DNA from: Sialis fuliginosa
Lineage: Eukaryota > Arthropoda > Insecta > Megaloptera > Sialidae
DNA length: 64,000 nucleotides
NCBI GenBank assembly: GCA_961205875.1
Contig: OY540811.1
Location: forward strand, 18,035,248 to 18,099,247
Direction of reading: 5' to 3'
Below the pieces are notes generated by a model. That model was not told the origin of the DNA, searched no databases, and saw only the letters and a list, made by a program, of their open reading frames with translations. A program made the position numbers and the translations under genes. Below are positions 29,801 through 41,359 of the stretch, piece after piece (positions within the stretch are counted from its first letter, which is position 1; every line of letters begins with the position of its first letter).

Positions 29801-32800
29801 GTAGTAGAGTTACAGTTATGAATGTAAAGACTTTTTTTATGCAAAAAGACCTAAAGATGATACAAAAACATTTTTTTTCTTTTGTATGGCCTTTTCGCCA
29901 TTTAAACTATATCCCATCAAGGTTATTACAATTGGGTTAACTTCCTCGATAAAATAAAAAAAAATTCAATCGGAATATTTTTTAAAACGACTGCGTCACT
30001 ACTGGTTGTTTTTTCTCAATGAATTATGAATGCCAAATAAAAGCCAAGAAGAGGGTTATGATATTTGCAGTCTATGTATGTATGTATGTATGTATTTGTA
30101 TACACAGGATGTCCCGTAAACATACTGACAAACTTACAGGAATTGTTGAAGATATTAAAACAATCTTTTTATTTTTAAGCCCATGTCCGTCTAAGCAGTA
30201 GAAAAAAAGAAAAGACCCTGCACAAAAGCAATGGGTTTTTTGGTTGAAATTTTTTGTAAATTGAGGAAATGATATTTCAAAGTGTGCTGATCAGAAGTTG
30301 TAATGGGCGCAACCTACGAAACCCCATAATTTCTGTTCCAGGGGGCACCTAAACATTTTAAATGTTTAATACATGATTTTGTGTTTATATTTATGGAACG
30401 AGTAGCTCAAGGGATACGCGGAAGTGTTTCAAGGGGTACACGGAGTACTTTTTAATAATATAATATACCACTGCATTCTTAAATGAAATAGAGTATAGAT
30501 AAAATTATAATAATATTTTTTGACTGATATAAATTTGAAAACAAAATATGAATGACTATTTTATTAAATTTTGTGGCGGCATTTCAGAATGCACCAATGA
30601 CACATCGTAAAATTTGACCAAAGGTTACTACAACATTTCTAATTGCTCCCATGTTAAATTTCCGATTATATGTATATATTGTCTTAATCCAGCGGTTCTT
30701 AAACTAAGGTCCGCGGACCCCCGAGGGTCCGTGAAACATATTTGGCATAAATTAATGTACTTTTACATTTCTATTTACCAGTGATTAATTAGTATCTAAC
30801 GACCTTCTTTGTTTTTCTGTCAGGAGACAAGGGTTATTTTAGTGAGTAGCTTGTTTCTGCAGATGTAAAAATGAAAAGTGCAGTTATAAAAGCTAATATG
30901 TGTAGTGCAAAAAATTGAAACAATATTTAATAAATAAATAAAATAATAAAATGTTTGGAAAAAGGTCATTACAGTTATAAAAGCAAAAAATGTAAGAAAT
31001 GTAGAGCAAAAAAAGGTCATTACAGTTGTAAAAACGAAAAAATGTAAGAAATTTAATGCAAAAAACAAAGGTCATTGCAGTTGAAAAGCAAAAATTGTAA
31101 GTATGTAGCAAAAAATAATGTCTTGGAGTTTTAAAATTTTCTTAAAATAACCCCTGCAGGGAGGGGTCCCTGAGAAATAATTGCTCAAAAGGGGGTCCCT
31201 AGACTACATAAGTTTAAGAACCGCTGTCTTAATCAACTTGGAATACACTGAATAGAAAAAAATGAGTTTGTAGAATACCACGAATGTCTTAGCAGCACAC
31301 ATATGAAAATTGGCGAAATCACATTTTCAGATTTTTATCAAATTAAAAAATTTTTAGTAAACAAACAATATTTGAAAAAATGGCATTTTCCATGATTTTC
31401 GAGTATTTTCGGTAAATTTTTGATTTACCATATCTCTGAAACAAATGAGCGTAGCGAGTTAATTTCTATTTTTTTTTTTTTTGTAATTTTATAGAAAACT
31501 AAAAAGTATTCTACAATTTTGTTGGATTTCGTGATAGGGTCAGAATAAAGTTCAAAACGTTAAAAATCGCATGTGTTTTTTCGAATGCCTTCCGGTCGGA
31601 ATGTACCTATTCTTCTTCAGGTCTTTAAGGTCATAAAATGGAATGTATTAAGTTTAAGCTTTAATGAACCCATTTATTTAATAATTTGCGTTGCATGAGT
31701 TAACGCTTTTTTATCTAGTTCTGAGAACTGGCCTACATAAAAATAATTAAAATATAAATAAAAGTGTCAAAATCAATAAATAATAATATAACCAACCTGA
31801 TCAAGAACTTCTAATAAAAACTCAGCATTACTGCATGCATCATCTGGGGAATCCATTTTAGCTGGATTTAATTCAGCACTCTGTTTACTTTCAAGTAACC
31901 GCAATACAGTTTCCAAAACAGCAGCTTGAAGAAATCCACTGCACTCCGTTTTCATGTATAGATCCATTAATGTTGTAGGTAATGAAGCAGCTCTAAATAA
32001 AGTACTTGTTTCAGTTTCCCTCGCAACTTCAGCTTGCACGAGTTCTCTTATAAGCTCTGTTTCCCTTCCTTCAGCACGGAACACTCTCAACAAAGCCGTT
32101 GCAAGTGGCTGTCTATCTGAATGACATATTTCAGCTAACGTTCTAACAGCTGCCAATCCGGGTTCTAATAAAAGTTGTTGGAGAGGGCTGTATTCTTCCG
32201 ATGGCATAACAAGATCATGTAAATACCTCGTTCTTAAGCGTAGAGACCCCCATTCACCAATCGGTGTTAGACCAGATAAAGGATACCATTCTTCTCTCTC
32301 TTCTCCATTTCCAAGCTGGGATAACTCTAATGTAAGTTCAGCCACTTCTGTATCCTTGCCCCGTTTGCCTTTGTTGTGAATTGTTAATGTAAATGATACT
32401 ACATCGCACGGTACGTCATCAAGTGCAAATTCTTCATCCCATACGGGGTCCGGACCTGATTTTGTTCTAGTACGTGCTATTCGAACCTAATAGACAAAAT
32501 ATATTATATAATATATTTTTTAGTAAGAATCATTGCAGCTTGGCTTTAATAAAACATTACTATACCTGGTTATTTAATTGCAGTGTACAGTAAGGTTGTG
32601 GCACTAATTTATATGGCAATCGGTGAGCATCCAATACATGTAAAGTAAGACAACGTAGTTCTCTGAGCCGTGGAACTTTGCAAGTGGCCCTGCTGAGTTG
32701 TGATACACATACTGGTTTAAGAACATTAATCCATTCGATGCATTCTTCAGTTGATGGAGCTTCAAGGTGATGAATTGTTGCTAAACAAGGTAAAGCTCTT

Positions 32801-34362
32801 TCTACTATTTGTAAGCAGTGTGGCCTTTCCCATAAACTTTCATGAACCTATATTGTAAATTTTATTTTATTTTAACAACATAATTTTTAGCAAGTCAGAA
32901 AATAAAAATATAAAATACCTGATAGACATAAGAACATGACAGATCTATTAAACCTTTTGGTTTTATACGCTTAGGATTATCATAAAAATAAAGATGGGTA
33001 TCTGCTTCTACAACTAATACAAAATAAAGTAATTTCCATTTTTTGGCAGCTTTTTCAGACTTCTTCAACAAATATCCCTGATGTCTAATACCACGAATTT
33101 TTTTAAGACCTGCTTGGTCTCTACATTCTCTTAATGTGGCGTATATTTTCTCTGCGGCAGCTTCTTTTTGTGACTGTACGGCAAAACTTTCTGGTTGGTT
33201 TGTTCCATTAACAACCAGCTGAAATCAATGCAATGAAAAAGTATTTCAGCATATTAAAAATTTTATGGCATAAAGAAATAAATTATTAGATTTAAAGAAA
33301 TTAAATACTAACAAATAAAATTAAACTTACTGGGTGTTGTAATGTATGTCCTTCAACAATTTGTTCTTTTCTGTAACGATTTATCACAGCATCTAAACAT
33401 TCAAATGTTCGCCCGCCCATTAAATAACGGACACCCTTTTTCTCAATTCTAAATCTTTGGATTTGATTGTTTATGTGAAAGAACAAAGAATAATCTCCAG
33501 GGGAATTATCACTAGGTCGTACCAAGAAACTACCAGGGCCAGCTAACAAAAAAATACAAGGAATATATTATATTATAATACATTGTAAATGTATACACTG
33601 TAAATAAAAATAAAATTCACCTTTAACAAGCATATCTACAGCTTCACTTTTTGTACAATTGGAATGGAACCATGGAAAAACAGTATTGGGATCAATGCTT
33701 GGATCTAAATCTTCAACTAACTCTCTAAATATCATCCCTTGTTCTCCAGTTCTGTGAGCTGTGACCCAAAGCCATCCTTCCCCCATATCATTGTGGCAAA
33801 AAAAGATATCACCTTTCTTAAAACTCAGCTCATCAGTGTCTGGCATTTTTGTGTAAGGTAAAATAGCAACCACTCTCTTTTTGTCATTTACAGGTTCAGG
33901 TGGTGCAACAGGACTGATGAGCCTTTCACGTTTTAGTAAATCACTGCAATATGTATAGTAACCAACAAGATCCGACAGGGAATCAAACTGTCTTCCGCCG
34001 ATATAAAAATCTCCACACACAGCAGTTATACGAAAGTGATTTATGCCTGTTTTGCCCAAATATGACAATACGTATGAGCCAGGTTTACGATCACTTTCTC
34101 TTACTAAATAACTGCCGAGTTTAGAAGCACTCCACAGCCTCTCTTCTGCTGTGTACCGATCTAAACGACCATGATACCATTGTGCTTCTGGCGGAGCCAG
34201 ACAGACTTGATCACCACTTGCATCAACTTCATCTGGCTCAGGATCAGCTTCAACATCAGGAGCATGTTCACCTCCGTCATCGCTACCAGTACTCGGAGAA
34301 CCTAGTTTGTCTTTTATAATAGCTCCTGTCATCGCATTTGACGTCCGTATAACGTCCGCCAT
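26827..34362 (-). CDS. RASA1: RASA1/vap p120 Ras GTPase-activating protein, 7 exons
   Basis: It stimulates GTP hydrolysis by Ras after recruitment to phosphotyrosine proteins at the membrane. Exons: 33621-34362, 33331-33542, 32919-33218, 32566-32847, 31797-32486, 27447-27731, 26827-27105; 929 aa in frame (fly vap and human RASA1 are of similar size, about 950-1050). Domain order is the family's own: SH2 at about 62-152 (WYHGRL, LVRES with Arg88), SH3 about 161-221, second SH2 about 231-318 (WFHSNC, FLVRPS with Arg256), PH about 360-455, C2 about 480-590 and RasGAP about 620-870. The catalytic arginine finger is Arg677 in TLFRAASLPTTL, and the FLRLLCPALLNPR signature is at 789-801. The N terminus before SH2 is short and acidic. 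The intron inside the GAP domain (27732-31796) is full of transposons. Confidence 0.96.
27795..29376 (+). mobile_element. Non-autonomous Helitron-like element in RASA1 intron
   Basis: The 3' end shows GGGGCGCGTAGCGCCC, then the hairpin GGGGCAAAGCCCC, ending in CTAGT, the terminal pattern of Helitrons. A second hairpin, GGGTCGCAGCCGAAGGCTGA with GACCC, lies at 29091-29115. The 5' region is a TA-rich run followed by TTTGTTTGCATGTCTGTCC, typical of insect Helitron left ends; the exact 5' base is not determinable by eye. No Rep/helicase coding sequence is present. Confidence 0.65.
29414..30001. mobile_element. Palindromic MITE in RASA1 intron
   Basis: TAGTGGTGCAGTCGTTT and ATTCCAATTGAATTTTTT on the left pair with AAAAATTCAATCGGAATATT and AAAACGACTGCGTCACTA on the right. 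Interior blocks (ATCATCTTTAGGTTTTTCGC and GCAAAAAGACCTAAAGATGA) also pair, so the whole element folds back. No clear target duplication. Confidence 0.7.
30690..31226. mobile_element. hAT-like MITE with perfect 8-bp TSD
   Basis: The ends are CAGCGGTTCTTAAACTAAGG and AGTTTAAGAACCGCTG (offset a few bases inward), typical of hAT. The duplication TCTTAATC occurs at 30682-30689 and 31227-31234. The interior contains 4-5 tandem copies of a unit of about 55 bp around GGTCATTACAGTTATAAAAG. It lies in the RASA1 intron that splits the GAP domain. Confidence 0.9.
30935..31110 (+). repeat. Tandem repeat inside the hAT-like MITE
   Basis: Units of about 50-55 bp each contain GGTCATTACAGTT, then AAAGCAAAAAATGTAAGAAA, then a GCAAAAA end. 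At least three clear copies are present, with a degraded one upstream near 30865. Confidence 0.75.
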
Positions 34363-35122
34363 TTCTGTGACGACTTTTTATACGATTAATCAGCTCATTC
34401 CTTTGTTAAATCCATAACAAATACATTCGTCGCGTGATTTCCAAAGTTTCCTTCGACTTTTTACTTCTAGTTTATTTATAGAGTTTAACACCACGAGACA
34501 ATATTTACAATTATTAAGTGACGTTATAACAACCGAAAGAGTATTGACATTTAAAGCATTTTCATTTCCTTCCTCCCTCTTCTATTCTATCGCACGCCGG
34601 TTCCCCTATTTCAAGAACAGGAAATCCCCTACAAAATAGAAAACATTCCAAATGCGTTTCATTCAAATATGTATCAGTAAATTAATGATATAATGACTCA
34701 TCAATGTTTTTTAATGGATATTTCAGATTATAATTTTCTTAGTAAATATATATGCGGTTTGCAGTACAATTTCAAGAATTAATTACGTCATATAAATACT
34801 TTATCTTTATTATACATTGCTTATTACATGTTTATTTGAAAATAATTTAAATATGTAATTTTTAATGTTTTAGTAATACTTAATTAAATACATATGTACA
34901 TAAATATAAAAATAAGTAAACATTGAAATTATTGGAAATATATAAAATGAAATGCATGAATTGCAAGAATAAATTATCCAATGAGAACAAATACACAATG
35001 CATTAAAATACAAGTATCACATTTTATTTATTAAATATACACATAATTTAAGCATTTAATATATAAAAAATCTTATATATCTGAAATAATTTATTATATA
35101 TTAATATGTACAGCAAAAAATT
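34363..35122. promoter_or_regulatory. RASA1 5' flank and UBAP1 3' flank
   Basis: The region lies between the RASA1 start codon and the UBAP1 stop codon, both on the minus strand. It should contain the RASA1 promoter and 5' untranslated region, probably in the less AT-rich part at about 34363-34630, and the UBAP1 3' end. No specific motif is claimed. Confidence 0.45.
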
Positions 35123-36535
35123 TCAACTAATTAAAAAGTCTAGAGCTTTGTCTTTATCATTATTATATTTAAGTAAAGCTTTTGCAACTTTTTCTTCTGA
35201 AAATCCTACATCTAATAGCTCGGACATTGCTATCATATGTTCAACAATCTGAAAACAATAATATTAATAAATAGAAATTTTGTTGACTTTTAATATATGT
35301 ACGTCACATACTTTTGTTTGATCATCACCAATAACTTGTGAAGCTCTAGCGACTCTGGCTAATGGGAAGCCCATTTGACTGACTTCTTTTACAATTCGCT
35401 GTAGCTTGCCATTAAGTGAGTTATAAGGATTAGGTAAAGTATCTTGCTCAGAACAAATAGATAAGTCTTGTTCAACTTTTTTTGCTATCTTTGAACCGTG
35501 TGCTAATGAAGATTCACTTTCTTTAGGCAACTCATTTTTCACGGCTTGTATAATATCGGGAACACTTCTAGACTTAGATTTATCATTATCTTGAAGATAG
35601 GTTTGACTGATCTGATCAGAGAAAATATGTTTTGGATAAGATGCAAGTTGAAAGTTGTCGTTTGGAGGTGTATTGAATATATACGAAGGATTATTTTGTT
35701 GTATTGCAGTATATAAATAAAATCCATTTACCGGTCTATATTTTGGAATGTATACAGCGTCACTATTGCTCTGAAGAGGTTTTATATTGCTGTTAACGTT
35801 TTCAATAGGTGTATAATTGTTGAAAGTATTTGCGTAATTCGGAGGTTGGACATGCGAATAATTACAACTTGATTGTGTGTAATTAGAACTTGATTCTTTG
35901 GTATAAGTTGTAGATTTATTAATGTCTACTTCAGGTTGCAAAACTTGAGCAAGTTCTTCAAAATCATTTAATGTTTTTAGTTCCATATTGTCAAATGGAC
36001 TGGAAGTGTCGTTTTCAAAATCAGATATATTTATAGACATGGTATTAGAACGATTTCCTTTTTGATATATGGATGATCCACTTGTTTGAATCGGTGTTAA
36101 TATGGCTGCATTTGTAATATGATTGGATGCAAAAGCACGAGTAGGCTGAAGAATTGTAGAATTTGAAGAAATATCCATATCAGGTATATCGTTAACATTA
36201 GGGAAAGTTACGTTATCTGTACTAGGAATATCTGTTTTCAGTAATGTTTTAATAACTTCAGTATCGTTATTGTTTTTTATACTTTTCCAATCGATTTCAT
36301 TATGGTCTGAATGTCTTGACTGTTTTAACAAATCTATTCTTTCCTTTCGTCCTTCATGTAAAGATGTTCTTGCCGCCCTCAATTCTTTCATTTTGTCTAA
36401 TATGTTTCTTTCCAAGTTAAAATCATAATGCACAGACTGAGCTAAATATGCTTCATTATTAGATATTCTTTGAGGTAATGAAATCCGTTTGGGAGGTTTA
36501 TACTTCTCTGATATTTTTACTCGCACTCCTTCCAT
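35123..36535 (-). CDS. UBAP1: UBAP1-like ESCRT-I subunit, 2 exons
   Basis: UBAP1 is an ESCRT-I component that sorts ubiquitinated cargo, such as activated receptors, into multivesicular bodies. Exons 35312-36535 and 35123-35248 join in phase 0 across a 63-bp intron (GT at 35311, AG at 35249) to give 449 aa. The N-terminal UMA-type region has YKPPKRISLP and VHYDFNLE (residues 12-42), which align with the human UBAP1 N terminus. A second conserved block, DFENDTSSPFDNMELKTL, lies at 172-189. The C terminus is a tandem UBA (SOUBA-like) unit: MGFPLARVARASQV and DVGFSEEKVAKALLKYN, ending DFLIS. The middle is low-complexity Asn/Ser/Tyr. The start is chosen as the first ATG of the open frame. The gene is divergent from Ras85D. 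Confidence 0.88.
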
Positions 36536-37238
36536 AATAATAAGAAACTATCACATTTCTTGTATATATATAAAAATTTGTTAATGATATATATATTTAT
36601 TTGTTAATATACTTATTAATGATTTATCAAAACTTGTTTATTATCATGATTATCAATTTTATATATATTTCAGAAGCATGTAAATAGTTTTAGTTAAATA
36701 TATAAAAAATTATTTGACGGATGACTAGTTATATTACACTAATATAAAAATTGTACACTCATTTAATTTTTATTTTAGTGACTGGTAATTACAAAATTTA
36801 CGTTGACGATAAATTATGGATTTCTAAAAAAATCATGGTAAAATCAAAAACAATAAATAAAAATTATTTTGACAGATATACTTTTACTGTCTGTCGTCGC
36901 TGTCGTCTATTATTATTATTAAAATTTGGTTGCATTGTTAAGTGAAGGTTGTAATGGTTATAATGAACTGACGATAGCAACAGTTGGCGAATGAAGAATT
37001 CTAAAAACATACAGTCGTTTGTGTGTAGGCCTGTGGTGTAGGCTCGGTTTTATTAATTAAAAAAATTAAACTTTCATTAATTTATACCAGCCGCTCGGGA
37101 CACTCATTCTGTTAATTGGTAATATAAAATGCCGAAGTAATGAGTTTTCGTTTACGAGATTCTGTGCCAAAGGTGTATTTTAATAAATTGATGCTTTGTG
37201 TATAGTGAGGTGTCAAATACACCACGAAAAATTAAAAT
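36536..37238. promoter_or_regulatory. Divergent upstream region of UBAP1 and Ras85D
   Basis: About 700 bp separate the two start codons, which face away from each other. The Ras-proximal part (about 36940-37238) is less AT-rich and probably holds its 5' untranslated region. An ATG at 37130-37132 is followed after two codons by an in-frame TAA, so it would be a minimal upstream open reading frame if transcribed. Confidence 0.5.
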
Positions 37239-38196
37239 ATGACTGAATATAAATTAGTTGTGGTTGGTGCGGGAGGTGTGGGCAAGTCGGCGTTGACTAT
37301 ACAACTAATTCAGAATCATTTTGTGGATGAGTATGATCCAACAATAGAAGACTCATATAGAAAACAAGTAGTTATAGATGGAGAGACTTGTTTATTGGAT
37401 ATTCTTGATACAGCTGGTCAAGAAGAGTACAGTGCTATGAGAGACCAATACATGAGAACCGGTGAAGGGTTTCTGTTAGTTTTTGCAGTCAACTCAGCAA
37501 AGAGTTTTGAAGATATCGGTTCGTACAGAGAACAAATCAAACGTGTTAAAGATGCCGAAGAAGTACCTATGGTACTCGTAGGAAATAAATGTGATTTACA
37601 AGCGTGGGCGGTCGATATGAATCAAGCCAGAGAGGTAAATTTACTTATAATTATAATCTTGGTTAAACTGAAGAATATACAGGCATCATATCACAAATTT
37701 CAAAAAATTACATGTTGGTGTGTTAAAACAGAGTATAATGTGTTGTATTTGACAGAATTATTTAATTAAAAACAGTTCATTTCGGTGGAGATTGATCCTG
37801 TTTTTAACCTAACAGAAACTAACCAACCCGATTTCGCCCCAATAGATTGTCCTAAACAAGGACAGTTAACGTGTGTATTATTAGAGCTTCAAATCTATTC
37901 TGAATAACTGTACATGTGATTTTGACTGTTGTGACGTCGTGCCCACATATTCTTCAGTTTAGCCATAATTTTGTAAGTACTTATTGTTTATATGTAACAA
38001 TGATTTAATTACCCAGGTTGCTAAACAGTATGGTGTCCCGTTTGTAGAAACATCTGCAAAAACGAGAATGGGTGTAGATGATGCGTTCTACACATTAGTA
38101 CGTGAGATCCGGAAGGACAAAGAGAGCCGAGGAAAGAAGAACAGACGATTAATGCGTACGGGCGGGCGACGTAAAATGCGATGTATTATTCTGTAA
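37239..38196 (+). CDS. Ras85D: Ras85D-type Ras GTPase, 2 exons
   Basis: This is the small GTPase that relays receptor tyrosine kinase signals to Raf/MAPK at the plasma membrane. Exons 37239-37634 and 38017-38196 join in phase 0 (GAG followed by GTTGCTAAACAG) to give 191 aa. The P-loop GAGGVGKS (10-17), switch [10 protein letters not shown] (32-40), switch [17 protein letters not shown] (57-71), NKCD (116-119) and ETSAK (143-147) are all intact, with Gly12, Gly13 and Gln61 wild type. [20 protein letters not shown] is the insect Ras85D form, not Ras64B or Rap. The C-terminal hypervariable tail is strongly basic (GKKNRR and GGRRKMR) and ends in the CAAX box CIIL, whose Leu predicts geranylgeranylation. 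The intron contains a MITE copy. Confidence 0.97.
37750..37962 (-). mobile_element. MITE family B, copy 2, in the Ras intron
   Basis: Read on the minus strand it matches the copy at 2137-2420 in order: GACGTCACAACAGTCAAAAT, CAGTTATTCAGAAT, ACACACGTTAACTGTCCTTG and GAACTGTTTTTAA. It covers about half of the element and lacks the second terminal arm. It occupies most of the 382-bp Ras85D intron. Confidence 0.65.
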
Positions 38197-39728
38197 CCGG
38201 ATAGTTTGCAGGTGTGCCCCTGCTTACTAGGACACTCAATGTGAGCGAGAACTTGGTCGGTGCCTGTTCTGACATTGCAATTAATCTACTGTATACAGTG
38301 CCCCGTCGTTAAATTATAACCGAAGTTGATATACAAGTTATTGAAGTGCAACGATATGGACAGTAATTTATTAGATACTGATGTTTAATCTTTTGACTGA
38401 TTGAAATAATTATAATTGATTTTTATTCAGTGTTAACTTGAATCATATTTAAGAAACAATTTATTCAATAAAAATGTACAGTAAAATTTGATTTATAGAA
38501 ATGTTCAGAATTATAAAAAAAACACATGGAATACCAAATTTCTATACACATATAAGTTTAACTAAATGAAATTTTATTGTGGTGGGTGTACACAGAAAAT
38601 TAAAATAATATTTAAGTAAGATCCAATTTAATCAGTTACGAGGTTAAATTAGTTTGAATATATTTTCATCGACTAGTTAGAATTTAAGGGCAGAGCAGTG
38701 TATATGTATATATATTTATACATTATCTTGTGTGTTCAGGTTAACACGTGCCAAAGTGCCAATTTGATTTATTTTTGTTGACCGATGTTTGTACATGTTT
38801 GTTAGCTTCCAAAACGTATTTTGTGAGAACAGACATTATCGCAATAACAAGTAAATATGATAAAAGTGTATTTTAGTATTGATTGCTTGAAATCGTAGAT
38901 TGCAGTTTTAAGATATTATGTATTAAGTATGTATCGTTTTATTGCTATAAGATTATAGACTCGAGTCTGTATAATTTTGGTACTTTATTATTATTTTTTA
39001 GTGGATTAAAATTTATTATTGCAGTCTACAATTTTAACAGTCAGTTATATTACGTACTGAATATATCACTTTAATCGTAATTGTTTTCTTAAAAAGCTGA
39101 TATTTAACATTATACTCCATCAAAAGTGACTTTTTATATTTAACGCACTGCTGTTTAATGCATATATCGACATATTTAATCAACGTTGATTATAATATAT
39201 TTAGTTTTTATATTTTATAATATTAAATTCTAATATTTTGTAATATTATATAAGTTTCATTGTGCACTTATATTTTAAATCAATAATTTTATTATATTAA
39301 ATATTTTTATATCACACTATTTTTTTAACATGAATTTAAGATATTGAAAAGAAGAAGCAAATTCTAAGTAAAAACATCTAAATAAAAAAGCAATAAAATA
39401 TACAAAAAAAAACAACAAAATGAACGATCTCTAAGTTGATTCTTTTTGTACTAATAATGGTTCATTATGAGTTAAATAAATATTCTAAGTATGAAGAATT
39501 AGAACAGTATATTTTGAAGAAAAAAAACATACATTTTAAATATTACAATAAAACTAGAAATTGTTATAGTTAGGCAGCTTATTTGTTTAAATTTTACGTA
39601 ATCCGCAGTTTTATTTAATGTGTACTTCATATTTTAATCAAACTACGCCTATGTACTACTAGCATATGCAGTCTAAATCTAGACTACTGGTTGTACAAGA
39701 ATATAGTTATATAAGATACTGATATAAC
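38197..39728 (+). other. Ras85D 3' untranslated/intergenic region
   Basis: There is no coding exon. The first candidate polyadenylation signal (AATAAA) is at about 38467; later A/T-rich stretches contain more, so the transcript end is uncertain. The 38883-39074 open frame is not convincing. Confidence 0.5.
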
Positions 39729-40223
39729 CAGGGACTTCAACCTGAACCCGAAAAAACTCGTATATTTCATTAAGCTGAACCCGAACTGAACTGCTATATT
39801 TCAACGTCAACAAACCTGAATCTGAATCCGAACCTTTTCCATGGATAACCGATCACTATATATTTTTAAAACTTATCAAGTCAACTACTAAAATTTACTT
39901 TCTTTTTTAATTTTATAACTGAATTACATTTCAATTTGCAAAAAAAACCCAAAAAATATAAATTTCAATCTTTAAAATGTAATTTTATTTTTTGCCCTTT
40001 TTTAAGCAATATTTTCATGGTTATTGTTTTTTTCTTCAGAAAATGTTTTATTTGTTAATTATAATTTTTTTTTCAAACAAAATAGTTTTCTTTCAATTAC
40101 AAACTTGAACCCTAAAAAAAAACTGTTTTTGAACCCAAATAGTTTGCAACATGTTGACCCCGAACCGAAATTTATATTTGAACTCGGAACCGAACCATAA
40201 ATAAATTCCGGTTTAAGTCCCTG
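39729..40223. mobile_element. hAT-like MITE with perfect 8-bp TSD
   Basis: The ends CAGGGACTTCAACC and GGTTTAAGTCCCTG are inverted, and the duplication GATATAAC is at 39721-39728 and 40224-40231. Both subterminal regions repeat a GAACCCGAAC / AACCGAA motif many times, probably transposase-binding sites. No coding content. Confidence 0.9.
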
Positions 40224-40231
40224 GATATAAC

Positions 40232-41155
40232 ATTTGTTATCTTGATTCATTTCTTAAACCTCCGTACAAGAAAAGTATACCATCATTGTATTGTTATATT
40301 TTAGTTTATAACAAAAGCACAATATCATTAATAATAATTTTACTTGTAATTTTAGAAGTACTCATTGTATAAATAAAATATTTTTTATCGCGATGATAAT
40401 TCAAATATTTATACTAAACGGCACAAATGAGATGAAACAATATGAAATTTGGCACTTGTTTTTAGTTTTGGATAAAATTAGATAGTAATTACAACAAAAA
40501 TGTATCTTTAATAAAATTTTGGAGTTAGGTCAAAATAACTGAAAATAAAATTTCTGATTTCTGTTCATCCACTTATATATTTTTTCTATCAGTTAAATAA
40601 AAAAATTGATTAATCGTTATAATAATTTTATAAATCTATTATTCTTTTCTTATTTTATAAATAAAATAATTCTGACTCTAACTTCAAATATTGTTTGGTA
40701 CTAAGGACCAAAAATAAATCTTTAATTATCTACAATCACAGTGTACTTGAATACATTAGATGAAACTTGTTAAGAGTTCTGAATTTTGCAAGATTCTGTA
40801 ATCAGCTAAATTGTTCTTATTGTTATTTAGATTTGAACGAGAAGCAGGAATGACTAATTAATTAAACATGCAATATTTAGTATTTTTTTATTTTTAATAT
40901 TAAAAATCCGTTTATTGCTTTCAATTTTAATTAAAACAGTTGTATTTAAATCAACAATCGTGTATTGATTATTTGAAAAATATCAAGTCTTGGTCAGTCG
41001 TATTTAGTATATATTGTTTATTATATATTAATACTATTGTTTATAAAATTTATGGGACTATTCTAATAATCAAAACTCAGTTGTTAATATATATTTTAAA
41101 TTAAACAATCGCTATTAAATTGATGCGTTTAGAACCGCTAAATAATTAATAATAT
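40232..41155. other. Intergenic, nothing recognised
   Basis: AT-rich sequence without a gene, bounded repeat or RNA gene that I can support. Confidence 0.5.
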
Positions 41156-41359
41156 AGGGTGGGCCATCTGTTGGTTTCTTCCTTCCTTAAGAAAATATGA
41201 GGATTTTAATGAAATCTTTTAAATACTGACAAGACAAGACTAATTTAAACTTAACTAGGTTTGTCTATAAACAAAAAAGCTTATAGTTCATAATAATATA
41301 CATAACCAATATTTTGAATAACACTCACTTCAAAAAGAAACCAATAGATGGCCCACCTT
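41156..41359. mobile_element. Short MITE with AGGGTGGGCCATCT ends
   Basis: The left end AGGGTGGGCCATCTGTTGG then TTTCTT is matched in reverse by AAGAAACCAATAGATGGCCC then ACCTT, about 25 bp of terminal inverted repeat around 150 bp of non-coding sequence. I could not read an unambiguous target duplication. Confidence 0.7.

Noticed and set aside
30935-31110. Regularly spaced repeats considered as a CRISPR array
   Set aside because: The units are tandem without unique spacers, sit inside a eukaryotic MITE, and the genome is nuclear.
30820-31111. Phe/Tyr-rich minus-strand frames
   Set aside because: They are produced by the 55-bp tandem array in the hAT MITE and have no independent support.
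35539-35727. Second minus-strand frame within UBAP1
   Set aside because: It overlaps the UBAP1 coding frame in another phase and has no conserved motif.
36731-36945. Upstream open frame before Ras85D as a separate gene
   Set aside because: Low-complexity I/L/K/N-rich translation without homology, in the expected promoter and leader region.
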